From Pelobates cultripes (Eukaryota > Chordata > Amphibia > Anura > Pelobatidae), in NCBI GenBank assembly GCA_933207985.1, contig OW240917.1:244372977-244436976 (forward strand): a stretch of 64,000 nucleotides of DNA, in the 5' to 3' direction. Below, in pieces: positions 25,447-37,989 of the stretch. The position numbers and the translations under genes are program-made. The notes under the pieces were generated by a model that worked only from the letters and a program-made list of their open reading frames with translations, was not told where the DNA came from and made no database searches. Position 1 is the first letter of the stretch, and every line of letters starts with the position of its first letter.

Positions 25447-26250
25447 AAGGAAAACTATAGTCACCCAGACCACTTCATGCCATGAAGTGGTCTGAGTGCA
25501 GAGGCCCATTCGTTTTACCCCTGCAATCTAAAATGAAAACTGCTATGCTTACATTGCAGGGTTGAATCCACTTCTACTGGCTATCTTCCTGACAGCCGCT
25601 AGAGGCCCTTCCTTCCCCGGACCGAGTACAACTTGGTCTGGGCATCAAATTCTGCTGATAGCAGGAGATTGCGAAGATGTCAGTGGGTATGCTGACGTCT
25701 TCGAAGGGTTTGCTGGCTGCTGCAGAAGAGGGAAACGGGGTGACAAGGCCGCCATCTGGGGGTACAGTCAGTACAGCTGTATGACTACACCTAAACTAAA
25801 CTAAAAAAAAAAAAAATGAAATGCTAAGTGCCAACAGATGCCCCTATCCTACCACAGAAATGTATGTGCACATTGCATGTAATACACACACTGCATCCAA
25901 TATATATAAACGCACATTGCCTCCACTACGTACACACACCACATCCACTACATACATCTTGCATCCACTAAAAATACACTCCATCTGCTACACACACACT
26001 CCATCCATAACACACACACTACATCCACTACAAAAAACAGCTTCACCTACAGACACCTTGCATCCACTACAAACACATCTATACACTATACACATATATT
26101 GCATCCACTATGCACACACTGACACTGCATCCACTATATCACTCTGCATCCACTTTACTTATCCTGGTGCGTATTTTGGGGGTGGGCTCTGTGGGAAGGG
26201 GGTCCAGGCCTTGAGCTGTGTAAGGGCCCAACATTTCTGATGGCAGCCCT
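25447..26250. repeat. T2 left arm followed by a CA-rich array of hAT-like origin
   Basis: From 25447, TTAAAGGAAAACTATAGTCACC then CCACTTCATGCCATGAAGTGG is a T2-type left end with its first hairpin; no matching right end was found. From about 25850 to 26160 a tandem array with GCATCCACTACATACACAC-like units follows, then GGCCTTGAGCTGTGTAAGGG (about 26205-26225). The same succession (CA-rich GCATCC array, then CCTTGAGCTGTGTAAGGGGCC) is found at 44147-44440, inside the hAT element at 43918, so the second part probably belongs to that family. Confidence 0.6.
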
Positions 26251-26654
26251 TCAAGGTGAGTATTACTTACTTAACTTTAATTCTTTATCTCAAAGGGGGA
26301 TAGACATAAGAGAACCTATAGTCCAGAAATAACAACTGATCACAAACATCCCAACACTGGGAGGTATGAAATCAGGGTGGCTGGGCCTACAGAGGCATAC
26401 CAGTGATGTCATTGGCCATGATGAATGTGGCGAATGTGACCTAGCCATGGACTCCTGGAGGAGCCTGCTTGCCAGCCTCCTGCCTCAAGACAAAGGGCCT
26501 TGCAGATAGGACTGTAAAATACATTTTGAATGACTTGGTTTGTGCAATTTCCCTCTACTGTTTGGGAACCGAACAAAAGCACGAACCAGGGACCACCCGT
26601 GTGCTTGTTAAGCCCAATTGACACCTTATAGCAATTTCTACCTCAGTGTTCTAA

Positions 26655-27551
26655 TTGTTCGTCTGGGTGGCCACAGTTCATATGAACGACCACCAGGTGG
26701 GAGCCATCTTGTTCCCGCCAACGCAGGCAGCGGTGTTTGGGCGTCGAACTCGTGGAAATAAAATCGGACACTGAAACTCCCGAACACCGCTGGACTTCCA
26801 TCATCGCCTGTGTTTGTTTCTACACAACCTGGAAGACAACTGTTCGTTGGAATCGTTCGCATGGATGAGGTGAACAAGCTACACATGGATTATGTTCGGT
26901 ATTTTATTTACTTGTGTACTCCAGAAAGAGACTGGCCGCTAGCACTGATTTTATGGAACTATTTTGAGCAGGAGCCACATGGACGGTCGGTCAAAAAAGG
27001 GACTTCCATGGAAAACCCGAAACCCTGAACCGATCTGGGTGATTTTTGGATATGTTGGTCACCCAGATCGGGGACGGGGATATCAGGGGATGTGATTTTT
27101 GTGGGGTTTTCATGTATTTTGGGGTGTTTGTGAATTGTGTGTTTTCTGTACCTGTAGATAATTGAGTTAGTACAGTTCCTGACTCAATTATCTCTCAGAC
27201 ACAGGAGAGGGATTACCATGTGATTTTGTGTGAGAAACCCCTTCCATGGGCTTGTGCATAAAAGGCAGGGTGTGGCCCTGAATAAAACAGATTACTTCTT
27301 AGCATAAAGCCTTGGCTCATGTGTGGGAGGGGAGGCGATACTGCCGATAACTACAGCAATACCTGCAATACTCTCTGGATTAGGAGAGGTATACCCACTG
27401 GGAGCTGGATCCAGCACTAGAGTCCGACTGGGCGGAGAAGGTGAGACCCCAGCCAAGTTACAGTGGCTAAGGGGTTACAGTGCTTATGGTGTCCGGTGTG
27501 GTGACGCGATTGACGGAGGTACCCAGTCGGGGTACCAGGCGGTCCGCCACA
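26655..27551 (+). mobile_element. Solo LTR-like sequence of an LTR retroelement
   Basis: About 0.9 kb with the features of an LTR in sense orientation: TGTTCG-type start (uncertain), a TATA box CATAAAAGG at 27258-27266, AATAAA at 27281-27286, and a CA terminus at 27551 in GGCGGTCCGCCACA. It is homologous over at least 500 bp to the antisense copy at 6627-7285. No clear primer-binding site or gag/pol follows, and no target duplication is certain, so solo-LTR status is inferred. Virus-type versus Gypsy-type origin is undecided. Confidence 0.6.
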
Positions 27552-27798
27552 ATGAAAACGAACAATGCAGTCTGAAAAGGGGTTGGTGCCCTTCCAGAGA
27601 AAGTGTGGGGCAGCCTGGCAAGAATACAAACCAGGCTGTGAATGATAGCCTCCTTGGTCAGCTTCACACAAAGTAGCTCATGCAGAGAGCACTACGTGTG
27701 TATGCTTAATGATGGCACCAGATCCGGGACAGTTGGAAGGGTGTAGTCATAAAGTGTGTTTAAATTCTCCAACAGTTGGATGTCTACGTTTGGTGATC

Positions 27799-28283
27799 AC
27801 CAGGCAAATGCCTGGTGGGCTGCGATGGCCATGGGCCGAGGTTAGCAGGTGAAATCAAAGGATTTCCCCTGCCGGCCCAATCAGAGCAGCACCGGCCCTA
27901 AGAGGGTCGGAATGGCTCTGCTGCCTCATGGGCCGTAGGGGAATTGCGTTATCAGGGGAAAGTGTCTTTAGGCTGCATACCGGGCAGCCTCTGTCTCTCG
28001 CGAGCTCCGTTGTTATTAGAGCGTTACCATGGTAACCTACAGCAACGCACTTTAAGAGCCCCGTTCCATTTTTGTTCTCTGGTATCCCACTATTGAGGAC
28101 ACCAGAGACAAGTCACAAGCAAATGCATATGCTTGCATTGTGCAGAAAAAAAAAAACCCAGGACATTTTCTCCATTCGAGAGCACTTGTTGCTCTGGAGG
28201 GGCATCACACTGGCCTACTCATTTGAAGGAGACTGCTCTGCCTTTAACTGCCCTTGCTGAATTTTTGTCCCAGTCCAGCCCTG
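27799..28283. mobile_element. hAT-like fragment related to the element at 43918
   Basis: The right end CCCAGTCCAGCCCTG corresponds to the CCAGTCCGGCCCTG terminus at 46889-46902, and the left part (AAATGCCTGGTGGGCTGCGA) to the subterminal TTTCCCGGTGGGCCGCG of the same element. The left terminal repeat itself is missing or rearranged, and no target duplication could be recognised. Confidence 0.55.
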
Positions 28284-30185
28284 GCGACCACTGACCTACA
28301 TAGATGCCAGAAAAGAACAGCATTAAACCAGGAGATTTTATCGACCAATTGAAAGAATAGATAGTTTCCCCTGATAAACATAGTGAGTATCATACCATTG
28401 CCCCATATACATATAGTCATCAGGATTATGATAAGCCACTGGTATGTCTTTAGTGGTAATGACATCATTCATAATTCTGGTTCCATCCCGAGAAGCAGGA
28501 GAGCGTTTATTTATCCTTACTTAATCAGTAATTTAGTGCAACAATGGACACCAGGGAACAATTCTGTCTGGCAGTTAGACTCATTCTTAAATCTTTTCTT
28601 TGCTTGGAATGCTTTGTTTAAAATGATTTAATATTATGAAAAACATAATTTTGTAATACTTTTTCTTTTTATAAATTGATATATTTTTTTACATGTCATA
28701 TATTTTTTTATTTTCATATAAAAAAAAAATCATTATAAAAGTTTATCCAAAATATTAAATCATTTGGAAAACTCCTCCAACAATATTAAATCCCAAATGC
28801 AGAATTCAGGAGATGAGTTTTTATTTAACCAGGCATTAACCTTTAAAATTTTGCTATTATGGCAAATTTGACCCTGGCGCAAGGAAAATGTATTTGCTTA
28901 CTAAGTCATGACTATCTATGATACCACTGCAGAAAAAGAGGACTAGTGTGCATTTTAGGAGAAGAGCATCATTGGACGTATCCTTGTGGAATGGATATTT
29001 TAGTTGCAATGTTACCCAATAATTGCCGTCATTGTAGAATAAGGAGGTATTCTATCCCAAAACATAAATATGGATTGAAAGCAGATCTGTTTGTGATCAT
29101 TTCCGAGATAAGTATTCTTGAAGCTTGCGAATAGAAATAGCTTTTATTAATAATAAAATATGATTAATTTATTAATGGCAAAATATTTTATAAATAAATA
29201 TTAAAATAAAAATAAATAGTACGCTTTTACTATAGTATAAATGACTTGGGTTAAAAGCACAGGTTGGCAGGTATACATTGATTTTATCTAAAAATACTTT
29301 TGCTGTTTGACAAAAACATGTACATCAGTTGTATTCATCTGTCATTTTGGCTGTGGATTTATCTAGGGATTCATCCAGGTGTTAACTTCATAAAAACGAA
29401 AAAAAAAATGTGACAATTCCTGTTTAAAATTACCAATTATGTCACCAAACATATTAATGCACGCAGGTACAATACTATAATAAATACTGGTGGTATTGTA
29501 AAAATAACGCTTGTAGGCTCATGTTTCGTGGATATCTAACTTGCAAAATTGAGGTTGAAATTGAGAAAATAAATTTACATCATCTGAGTATGCGTTTAGT
29601 TTTTTTAATACTTTTTTTGTTAGATATTTTGAAAGTCTGTTTTCACATTGCTGCCACTTGCTGTGTAGAGAATACACCACTGCATGCATTGTTTGGAGAT
29701 AAATGATAATGTTAATTTAATATTGTCTCGTTCTCAGTGAAATTGCTTCCTCTGTGTTGTGATATAAAGAGTTTGTCCCATATCTGAAATAATGCATCAA
29801 TAATACATGTCTAATTTATGTGAGGGCTACCCTCATTAACTATCGAGCCAGCACTGATGAAACAGGGAGCAATTGACCCGTAATTAATGTGGAGATTAAA
29901 TGGATCAGGCCGCAAACAGCTGCTATTTACACAAAGTGTTTTAATATGAAAAGATAGACAAACAGCACTCCTGAGGATCATCTCAAAATGTTTACGCAGT
30001 GAACCAAAATTTCACTTTTTCAAAATTGGATTCATTCAAGCAGACAGTACGATTTAAAAAAAATACTGAATTTAGTGAAATTGATTTGCTAAGTACTGGA
30101 TATATTGTATATCTGCCCCCATTCTGTATATTTGCTATATCTACTTGTGTGTGTTATTAAAACATGATTGAGCCCCTCAATGTGT
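28284..30185 (+). other. gdap1l1 intron 1, unique AT-rich DNA with a possible conserved element
   Basis: No transposon ends or coding exons. The block at about 29810-29945 is less AT-biased and holds homeodomain-like TAATTAATG and E-box CAGCTG motifs, which would fit a regulatory element. This is speculative without a cross-species alignment. Confidence 0.4.
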
Positions 30186-30186
30186 T

Positions 30187-30560
30187 AAAGGGACACTGTA
30201 GTCACTGTAACTGCTTTATCTCATTGAAGTGATTATAGTGTCTGAAGTCCTCTGGCAACCACATTCAACATTATACAATTTTTAATATATTAATGCCCTT
30301 CCTGTCTGTTCTGTTTGGGCTAGTGAGGAAGCATTAGAGAGAGCAGCAAAAGACAGCGACTGTATTTGGTATCCTTTCTCAAGGATAGAATTTGAGATTT
30401 AAAAAAAAAAAAAACACTTGTCATGTGTTCGAGACCCAGCTCCATTTACATAATGTCAAATGGCATAGCTGTTTCTAGAATTCGCTTTTATTTTATAGGT
30501 TGACGCCACAATGCGCAGGACACATCTAGTGATCCTGCCACAGACAGCAATGGATTTTTT
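30187..30560. mobile_element. T2-related MITE, left end only
   Basis: Starts TTAAAGGGACACTGTAGTCACT at 30187 with a first hairpin CTTTATCTCATTGAAGTGATTATAG; no clear right end. The 30560 limit is approximate. Confidence 0.55.
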
Positions 30561-30815
30561 TGGTACCTTTCATTAAAAATGCAATTAATCCGAAGTTATT
30601 ATATAAAACTGAAAAAAACATTGTTCCCTGTTAGCTAGTAGAGTCAAATTAGGTAGTATAGCAGAGATAGGACTCAAAGTGATTTTGTGATTTAAAAAAA
30701 GTCATAAACGTAATGCAAAGAATTTGAAAAATTTTACTGTAACATTCCAAGGTCAGAGGTCCCTTTTTATAATTTCTAACCTTTGGAGGAATATTCGAGA
30801 CATACCAAGGCTTAA

Positions 30816-31300
30816 AAGACCACTATAGGCACCCAAACCACTTCAGCTCAATTAAGTGGTTTGGGTGCCAGGTCTCTCTAGTTTTAACCCTGCAGCTGAA
30901 AACATAGCAGTTTTAGAGAAACTGCTAAGTTTCACTGAGAGTTAATCCAGCCTCTAGTGGCTGTCTCACTGACAGACGCTAGAGGCGCTTCCATGATTCT
31001 CACTGTGAAAATCACAGTGAGAAGACTCTGGACGTCTATAGGAAAGCATTGAGAAATGCTTCTATATGGGCTGTTTAAATGCGCACCCGGCTCTTGCCGC
31101 GCATGCGCATTCGGATCTGACGTCGGCAGGGGGAGGAGAGTTCCCCCGCGCCAAGGGAGCCCGGCGCTGGAGAAAGGTAAGTGGCTGAAGGGGTTTTAAC
31201 CCCATCAGCCCAGCCGGAGGGGGCCCTGAGGGTGGGTGGGACCTAATGACCCTATAGTGCCAGGAAAATGAGTTTGTTTTCCTGGCACTATAGTGGTCCT
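30816..31300. mobile_element. T2-family MITE, complete
   Basis: Bounded by TTAA at 30812-30815 and 31301-31304. Left end AAGACCACTATAGGCACCC, right end GGCACTATAGTGGTCCT. Inside is the family's hairpin series, including CTAGTGGCTGTC/GACAG.CGCTAG (about 30955-30986) and TCTCACTGTG/CACAGTGAGA (about 30998-31022), and a GC-rich CpG-containing middle (about 31080-31160) that could be mistaken for a promoter. Confidence 0.9.
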
Positions 31301-31748
31301 TTAAGAGAATACTATGCCAATTAAAATGATAGTATTCTGGTTGCCTTTGAAAATGTCCACGTTTATAATAATATTCTTAATATTTAACAGCATTAAGTGA
31401 CTTTTTTTATTAGTCCACTATTACAATGAGGATGTTTTAAGGACACAAATAGTAGCAAAGTTAGCAGACCCTTTTTGCACCTCCTCTGAGACTCAATGGA
31501 ATCTTCAAAATGGATAAGCGCTTACTAAAGTTGGGTGCTGTATAGATCTTGGGTATTGCCACATGTGTAATAAATTCCAAATAAAAATAATGATCCAGCG
31601 CTCTCCACAAATAATGAAGAGTCATTTTAGTTGTGCGCAGCAGGAAGCACAAAAATAGATGAATCTTAAACAGGCTTTGGTTTTATACAGCCTTATAAAA
31701 AGCTTAAAAAATACTTTTTTAATTTTAATGAGCATATTCTCTGTGCAG

Positions 31749-31941
31749 ATACGTCTGGTGATTGCCGAGAAGGGCTTGCCGTGTGACGAGCGAGATGTTA
31801 GCCTGCCTCTCACAGAACACAAGGAGCCTTGGTTCATGCGTCTCAACCTCGGAGAAGAAGTGCCGGTCGTCATCCATTGCGACAACATCATCAGTGATTA
31901 TAACCAGATCGTTGACTACATAGAAAACAATTTTGTGGGAG
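31749..31941 (+). CDS. gdap1l1: gdap1l1 coding exon 2 (residues 61-124 plus first base of 125)
   Basis: Preceded by the acceptor TTCTCTGTGCAG and followed by a GTAAAAA donor (GT at 31942-31943), less than consensus after position +4 but at the correct boundary. Encodes IRLVIAEKGLP, VSLPLTEHKEPWFMRLN, then GEEVPV, the cis-proline loop of the thioredoxin-like fold, and DNIISDYNQIVDYIE, the helix that closes the GST N-terminal domain. The exon has 193 bases and leaves one base for codon 125 (Glu), completed by exon 3. The upstream open frame before 31749 is intronic. Confidence 0.95.
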
Positions 31942-33870
31942 GTAAAAAAAAACACCTTTCAATAAATGCAGTATTTATGTGGGTTTGGTATTTAAGATTA
32001 AGAACTGCTTTTTGCTTTTTTGAAATAAGAAAAAAATATTGCTATGAAAATTTGCATCTAGGTGCAACAGCATTTAATTAACTGGAAACAATCCGACAAG
32101 GTTCCTAAACTTTTGAGTTACAGGTTATTACAAAATACATTACATGGTTCATATGCATTTTGCTTCTTAAAATATATGTACTTTAGCACAATAATTTCCA
32201 TTACCGGGAAGGTGCGTGAAGGGTGCACAGAAAAAGTTGCAGATTAGGACAACATTGTATATAGTTTGAGTCTGTTTTAAGGGTAACAGACAAAAGAATT
32301 GGGATTAAGTTGAATCAGGGTCTGCCAATAAGTAGTAAAAGGGGGAAAACTACTTAGCAAAAATAAATAGTTGACAGCTGGTGACGTTTTAAGATGGTAG
32401 GGCGCCAGACTCCTTCCCCAGGATTTCACTCGTCCCTATACAGTACAGAGAAACTCATACAATGCAGAGAGCTGAGCATAATACAGAGGTGCCCTTACAA
32501 TAAAACAAGCTGGGTACAGCATAAAGATATCTATAAAATACACAGTGCTTAGTACAATACAGAGGTAACCATACCACAAGCAGAGCTGAGAAAAAAATCA
32601 GAGGTATAATATACAAAACTGGGCACAATACAAAGATACCGATACAATACACAGAGCTGGGTAGACTACAGTGATACCCATTCAACAGGTAGGGCTGAGT
32701 AAAATACAGATAAATAACACAGAGAGCTGGGCACAAAAAGACGATAACATAACTATCCCACACAGGCCCACTGTGGTTGATTACACAGAGCTGCAATGCA
32801 GGAGTTCATGTCTCATAATGCTCCAGCTCTCTCTCTCTCTCTCTCTCTCTCCATCTCTATCTCTATCTAGCTCCCTCTTAGCTCTCCTTCACATGATCTC
32901 ATCTACAGTAGTGCTCCTGTTATGATAACTTTAGCTTTCTATTAAATATTGCTGCTGTTATGAAACATGTCAGATACTCAATGAGCTCAAGATACTGATA
33001 GACTCCATCCATTTTAGCTACTCCTGACTCACTATTAGCTCTCGGCACACAGTGGACACAGGGTTAAAGCAGCAGGATACTGATAGACTCCTTATTACCT
33101 GCAATATAATTAATCTGCAGTGGTTAATATGGAACCAAGAAGTAGCAGACATGGTTAACAGAATCAGCAATCATTACAGATTAAAACAGATTTAAATCAG
33201 AATCAGATCCGTCATCAGAGTCACAGCCCCAGTCCTGCAGTTTAAAGCACAACTTTACAATTAGTCACAGCACGAGTGTCTCTGGTCATAGCTGCAGAGT
33301 GACTGAGCACTTTAAAGAAAATGGTGGCCATGTGCAGTAGGAGTTATTAAAACTATCAGTGACAGGCAGGGCCGGCCCTAGGCCTTGAGGCACCATGTGT
33401 GAAATATACCTCCATGGCCACACTCAATGCATCTCTATGGGGAGCATTCAGCGTCTCCATGCAGAGTGTCTATACGCTAAACACTGGCCCTGAATATTTG
33501 CAGGACTGCAGCCAAGTGTCATTAAGCAGCAATGTAAACACTGCCTTTTCTGAGAAACTGCTGAGCTTACAGGGTGAATCTCTTTGTTGCAGAACCACTA
33601 CATGATACTGTAGTTACTCTGGTGCCTAGAGCACCCCTTGAAAAAATGGTCTTCCTCCAACCTGTCCTGTGCTGAAGAATTGACTGATGAGGTTGAGATG
33701 AGATTTTACAATTAATACATACTATATCTCTGTGATAAATTATGCATTTAATGCAAGGTGGGAGGGGTTAAGGGTCATGTTCACCTGTCTGTGCGTTTTG
33801 GCTGTAGTGTGTATTTGTGTAGGCTATCCAGTTTGTGTAGGGAACATAGTGTGGTGTGGGATAGGGATGT
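31942..33870 (+). other. gdap1l1 intron 2, proximal part
   Basis: Contains a loose tandem stretch (about 32450-32760) of units like CAGAGCTGAGCACAATACAG, a (CT)n microsatellite at about 32826-32851, and at 33415-33600 a segment (GCATCTCTATGGGGAGCATT ... TCTCCATGCAGAG) also present, diverged, at 18340-18480. No exon seen. Confidence 0.5.
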
Positions 33871-33878
33871 AGTGTGTA

Positions 33879-34935
33879 CAGTGGTGTATTTAGGATTTGT
33901 GCTGCCCTAGGCAGGATGGTGCTTAGGCACCCCCCCCTAATTTAAATTTTCCCCAACCCTTCCTCTCAAGCCCACACTTTGACTGACAGACGCTCACTCA
34001 CTGACAGACGCACACACTCACTGATAGATGCATACACTCATTGACAGACACACACTCTCATATACACTGACAAATAATGACATATACACAAACTCACTGA
34101 TTTGACACACTGATAGACAGACATACACTATTACTCGGACACACACTGACAGACTCACACTCACTGGCAGACTCACTGACAGACGCACACTCTCACTGAC
34201 AGACGCATGCACTCACTGACCGACACGTACACACTGATTGACCGACACACATTCACTGACCGACACACACACACATTCACTGACAGACACACACACTCAC
34301 TCACTCAAATTCACTGACACACACACTCACTGAAACACACACACTCACTCAAATTTACTGACACACACACACTCACTCACATTCACTGACACACACTCAC
34401 TCACTCACTCACTCACATTCACTGACAGACACTCACATTCATTGACACACACACTCACATTCACTGACACACACACACACATTTCCCCCACTCACAATTA
34501 TTATTATTATTATAGCTGGGTGGATTTTTCACCTGGGGTCCAATGGGGCTGCTGGGCTGGGAGGCGGCCGGACGTGCAGGCGGGCAGGCGGCGAGGAAGC
34601 ACTTTCCCCTGAGCTCTCTGCTCAGCTCCCTCGCGCACTGCCGAGTGATGCTGGGAGCAGGAATATGACATCATATTCCGGCTCCCGGCATTAGTGCGGG
34701 TCGCATGAGTGAGCTGAGCAGAGAGCTCAGGGGAAAGTGCTCCCTCGCCGCCCGCCTGCCCGGGAAACAACTGTCTGCCTGTCCCGGGGGAGCCCAAAGG
34801 TGGCCAGCCGGCCAGCTCTTGGGCTCCTATAAAAAGGTATTTGCCTGGGCATTTGGGGGTGGCGTTTTTTGCCGCCCCCTGGAAATTGCCACCCAAGGCA
34901 AATGCCTTGTTTGCCTCGCAGTAGACACATCCCTG
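33879..34935. mobile_element. hAT-like MITE with CACTGACA array and CRE-centred fold-back
   Basis: Left end CAGTGGTGTATTTAGG and right end GTAGACACATCCCTG are weakly inverted. The interior has CTGCCCTAGGCAGG, a long ACACTCACTGACAGAC array (about 33980-34490) and a GC-rich fold-back at about 34600-34745 centred on ATGACATCAT. The layout parallels the right part of the outer hAT element near 47700-48480. No target duplication could be confirmed because the right flank is the 40-bp minisatellite. Confidence 0.55.
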
Positions 34936-35690
34936 GGTAATGAGTGTGTCCCACAAACAGGGATTAATGCTCACCGGTAATGAATGTGTCCCACAAACAG
35001 GGATTAACCCTCACCGGTAATGAGTGTATCCCAAAAACAGGGATTAACCCTCACTGGTAATGAGTGTGTCCCACAAACAGGGATTAATCCTCACTGGTAA
35101 TACATATGTCCCACAAACAAGGATTAACCCTCACTGGTAATGAGTGTGTCCCACAGACAGGGAGTAACCCCCACTGGTAATGAGTGTGTCCCACAAACAG
35201 GGATTAACCCTCACTGGTAATGAGTGTGTCCCACAAACAGGGATTAACCCTCACTGGTAATGAGTGTGTCCAACAGACAGGAATTAACCCTCACTGGTAA
35301 TGAGTGTGTCCCACAAACAGGAATTAACCCTCACTGGTAATGAGTGTGTCCCACAAACAGGGATTAACCCTCACTGGTAATGAGTGTGTCCAACAGACAG
35401 GAATTAACCCTCACTGGTAATGAGTGTGTCCCACAAACAGGATTAACCCTCACTGGTAATGAGTGTGTCCCACAAACAGGGATTAACCCTCACTGGTAAT
35501 GAGTGTGTCCACAGACAGGATTAACCCTCACTGGTAATGAGTGTGTCCCACAAACAGGGATTAACCCTCACTGGTAATGAGTGTGTCCCACAAACAGGGA
35601 TTAACCCTCACTGGTAATGAGTGTGTCCGACAGACAGGAATTAACCCTCACTGGTAATGAGTGTGTCCCACAGACAGGGTTCCATTTTCA
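34936..35690. repeat. 40-bp minisatellite, about 19 copies
   Basis: Unit contains TAATGAGTGTGTCCCACAAA and CAGGGATTAACCCTCACTGG in succession. Several copies carry the linked variant CAACAGACAGGAATTAACCC, and one-base deletions near 35450 and 35510 change the period locally. A near-identical higher-order pattern of the variant units (about 35220-35410) suggests recent block duplication. Confidence 0.95.
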
Positions 35691-36465
35691 TTGGTCCCAA
35701 AAACCAGTAATAAAGTTGGGCTATGACCTCTTTGCAGTTTTAACTATGCTCTTAATAGTAAAGGGCCATTGTAATCCCTCCTTAAAATGTTATGTTTCTT
35801 TAAAGAGTAATTCGCTCTTGCTAATTATACACTTCTTTGCTAGATAAAAGCTCTGGTCTGTTTTATAATTATTACCTTTCAGGATTTTATGTGGTTATTT
35901 CTGTATCAGGAACGCACTCCCAAATGTGTCCTAGTGACTTGCCAGGCATCCAACAGTGTGATTTGGCATTCAAACCCCTTAAAGAAATTGGCAGACGTGT
36001 AATTCCTGCATAGTGAAAGGATGATTGCTGTCGGCAGTCAGGTAGAATGCAATGCTTTTGGCCACACGTGTGAAGGAAGCTGAGAGAGGTGTGCTGCCTA
36101 TAATAATGAGTAGACTATATATGTCTGACTGCAAAGCGCTCCGAACTCAATAAGGTCACTAAAGGCTCTCGAGGCTTACTTGCAATAAAAAGAGATGTAT
36201 GTGTGAGTCAGTCAGTATGTGTGAAACAAACAAAAAGAAAACCACAGTAACAATTTTGTGTCAATTTCTGCTGATGAATTTTAATTTGTTAGTAATGTAA
36301 ATTTGTAGCAATGCCTGAGGTGTTTATACATTGTTATAAGCTGCTGAAAGACAGACAAAAATAGCTGTTTCGGTATTCCATCCCAGTATATCAGGGAAAT
36401 TACAATGTGCAGATTTCATAGTAAACACGACATCACAGTCAAATAATTGACAGATATACACTTAA

Positions 36466-36910
36466 ACGGACATTATATAGTCACCAAAACAACTTTAGCT
36501 TAATGAAGAAGTTTTGGTGTATGGAACATGCCCCTGCAGTCTCACTGCTCAATCCTCTGCCATTTAGGAGTTAAATCAGTTTGTTTATGCAGCCCTAGTC
36601 ACACCTCCCTGCATGTGACTTGCACAGCCTTCCTAAATACTTCCTGAAAAGTAACCTAGATATTCTAGGTTCTTTTATTGCACAGTCTGTTTAATTTAGA
36701 ATGTCTTATCTCCTACTCTGTTAATTGACTTCTAGAGCCTGCACGAGCCTCCTGTATGTGATTAAATTTCAATTTATAGAGCAGGAGATAACAACATCTA
36801 AAGCAAGTCAAGATCTGATGGAAAATGAAACAATTTTTTCGTGCAGGCTGTGTGAGTCACAGTCATGGGAGGTGTGCCTAGGGCTGCATAAACAGGAACT
36901 TGGTTTAACT
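36466..36910. mobile_element. T2-type MITE of a second subfamily, right end unclear
   Basis: Starts after TTAA (36462-36465) with ACGGACATTATATAGTCACC and continues through CAACTTTAGCTTAATGAAG and CCTCTGCCATTTAGGAGTTA. It matches the element starting at 59022 over about 290 bp. Here the sequence GTGATTAAATTTC (about 36757-36769) is uninterrupted, whereas the 59022 copy carries another T2 element at that TTAA. The right boundary is approximate. Confidence 0.65.
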
Positions 36911-36999
36911 ATCCTTACTTTAGTCTGTCCTGTCGTTATTTTGCGAGACTTTGGCCTCATCTTGTTCCTCGACCATTCTGAATCTGCTTTATACATTAA

Positions 37000-37461
37000 A
37001 GGGACACTCCAGGCACCCAGACCACTTCTGCCCATTGGAGTGGTCTGGGTGCCAACTCCCACTACCCTTAACCCTGCAAGTGTAATTATTGCAGTTTTCA
37101 TTAACTCCTCCTCTAGTGGCTGTCTAGTAGACAGCCACTAGAGGGCACTTCCGTGTTTATAGTGTCCTCCTATGTGAGGACCTCCAGCGTCGCTGAAATT
37201 CCCACAGGAAAGCACTGAAATAATTTTTCAACGCTTTCCTATGGGGAGGTCTAATGCACATTACGTCTGCCCCGCCGGATGACGTCGACGGGGGAGGAGC
37301 GTGGGCGGACCCTGACCCAGCGCCGAGGGACATCGGCGCTGGATACAGGTAAGTCACTGAAAGGGTTTTAACCCCTTCAGCAACTTGGGATGGGGGTGGG
37401 AGGGAGAGGGGACCTGCAGTGCCAGGAAAACGGTTTGTTTTCCTGGCACTGGAGAGTCCCT
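37000..37461. mobile_element. T2-family MITE, complete
   Basis: TTAA at 36996-36999 and 37462-37465. Left end AGGGACACTCCAGGCACCC, right end GGCACTGGAGAGTCCCT. It shows the usual hairpins, including a perfect CTAGTGGCTGTCTAG / CTAGACAGCCACTAG-type arm at about 37111-37142, and a CpG-containing middle with GATGACGTCGACG (about 37279-37291). Confidence 0.88.
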
Positions 37462-37989
37462 TTAAGTCCAGCCACCTCTAAGGACTGGTTATATGGGCTC
37501 TCTTAGATTTGTGTTTTGGGAGCTCTGTACCTTCCTGACAGAAATAACACATTAACATGTCTTGATTCTCTCCAGAAAGAGAAACAAGGAGTCTTGAAGA
37601 ATTTGTTCTTGCGTTGCAGCTATCCCTGGGGGAAGTATTGATTGAGAAGTGAGGACGACTAAAATATATTAACATGTCATTAGAAGGTCAGAGGATTCAT
37701 TGGACTATGCAGATTTCCTTGTAGATTGGTGCAGAGGGCTACACTTCAGTTCTAGGAAAGAATTCTTTAATAAATTAGTTTTCTTGAAATTGCTACAATT
37801 CTTTCCCTGCTAATTGATTAAGTTAAATCAATTATATTATTAGAATGCTTTTTACTGAACATTTAATTCTTGTAAATCTATAAAACTATTTTAATTTGTT
37901 TAACAGTGATTAATGTAAAGCGCTTAGTTAATGCAAAAAAAAAAAAAATCTATGCCATATTGTAGCAGTGTATGTTTTTTTAACATTTT

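Noticed and set aside
31080..31160. CpG-rich promoter inside intron 1
   Set aside because: It is the GC-rich middle of a T2 MITE and is repeated in the other copies.
32455..32796. A 113-codon membrane-protein-like frame on the minus strand
   Set aside because: Derived from loose tandem repeats of an AATACAGAG-type unit; hydrophobicity is a composition effect.
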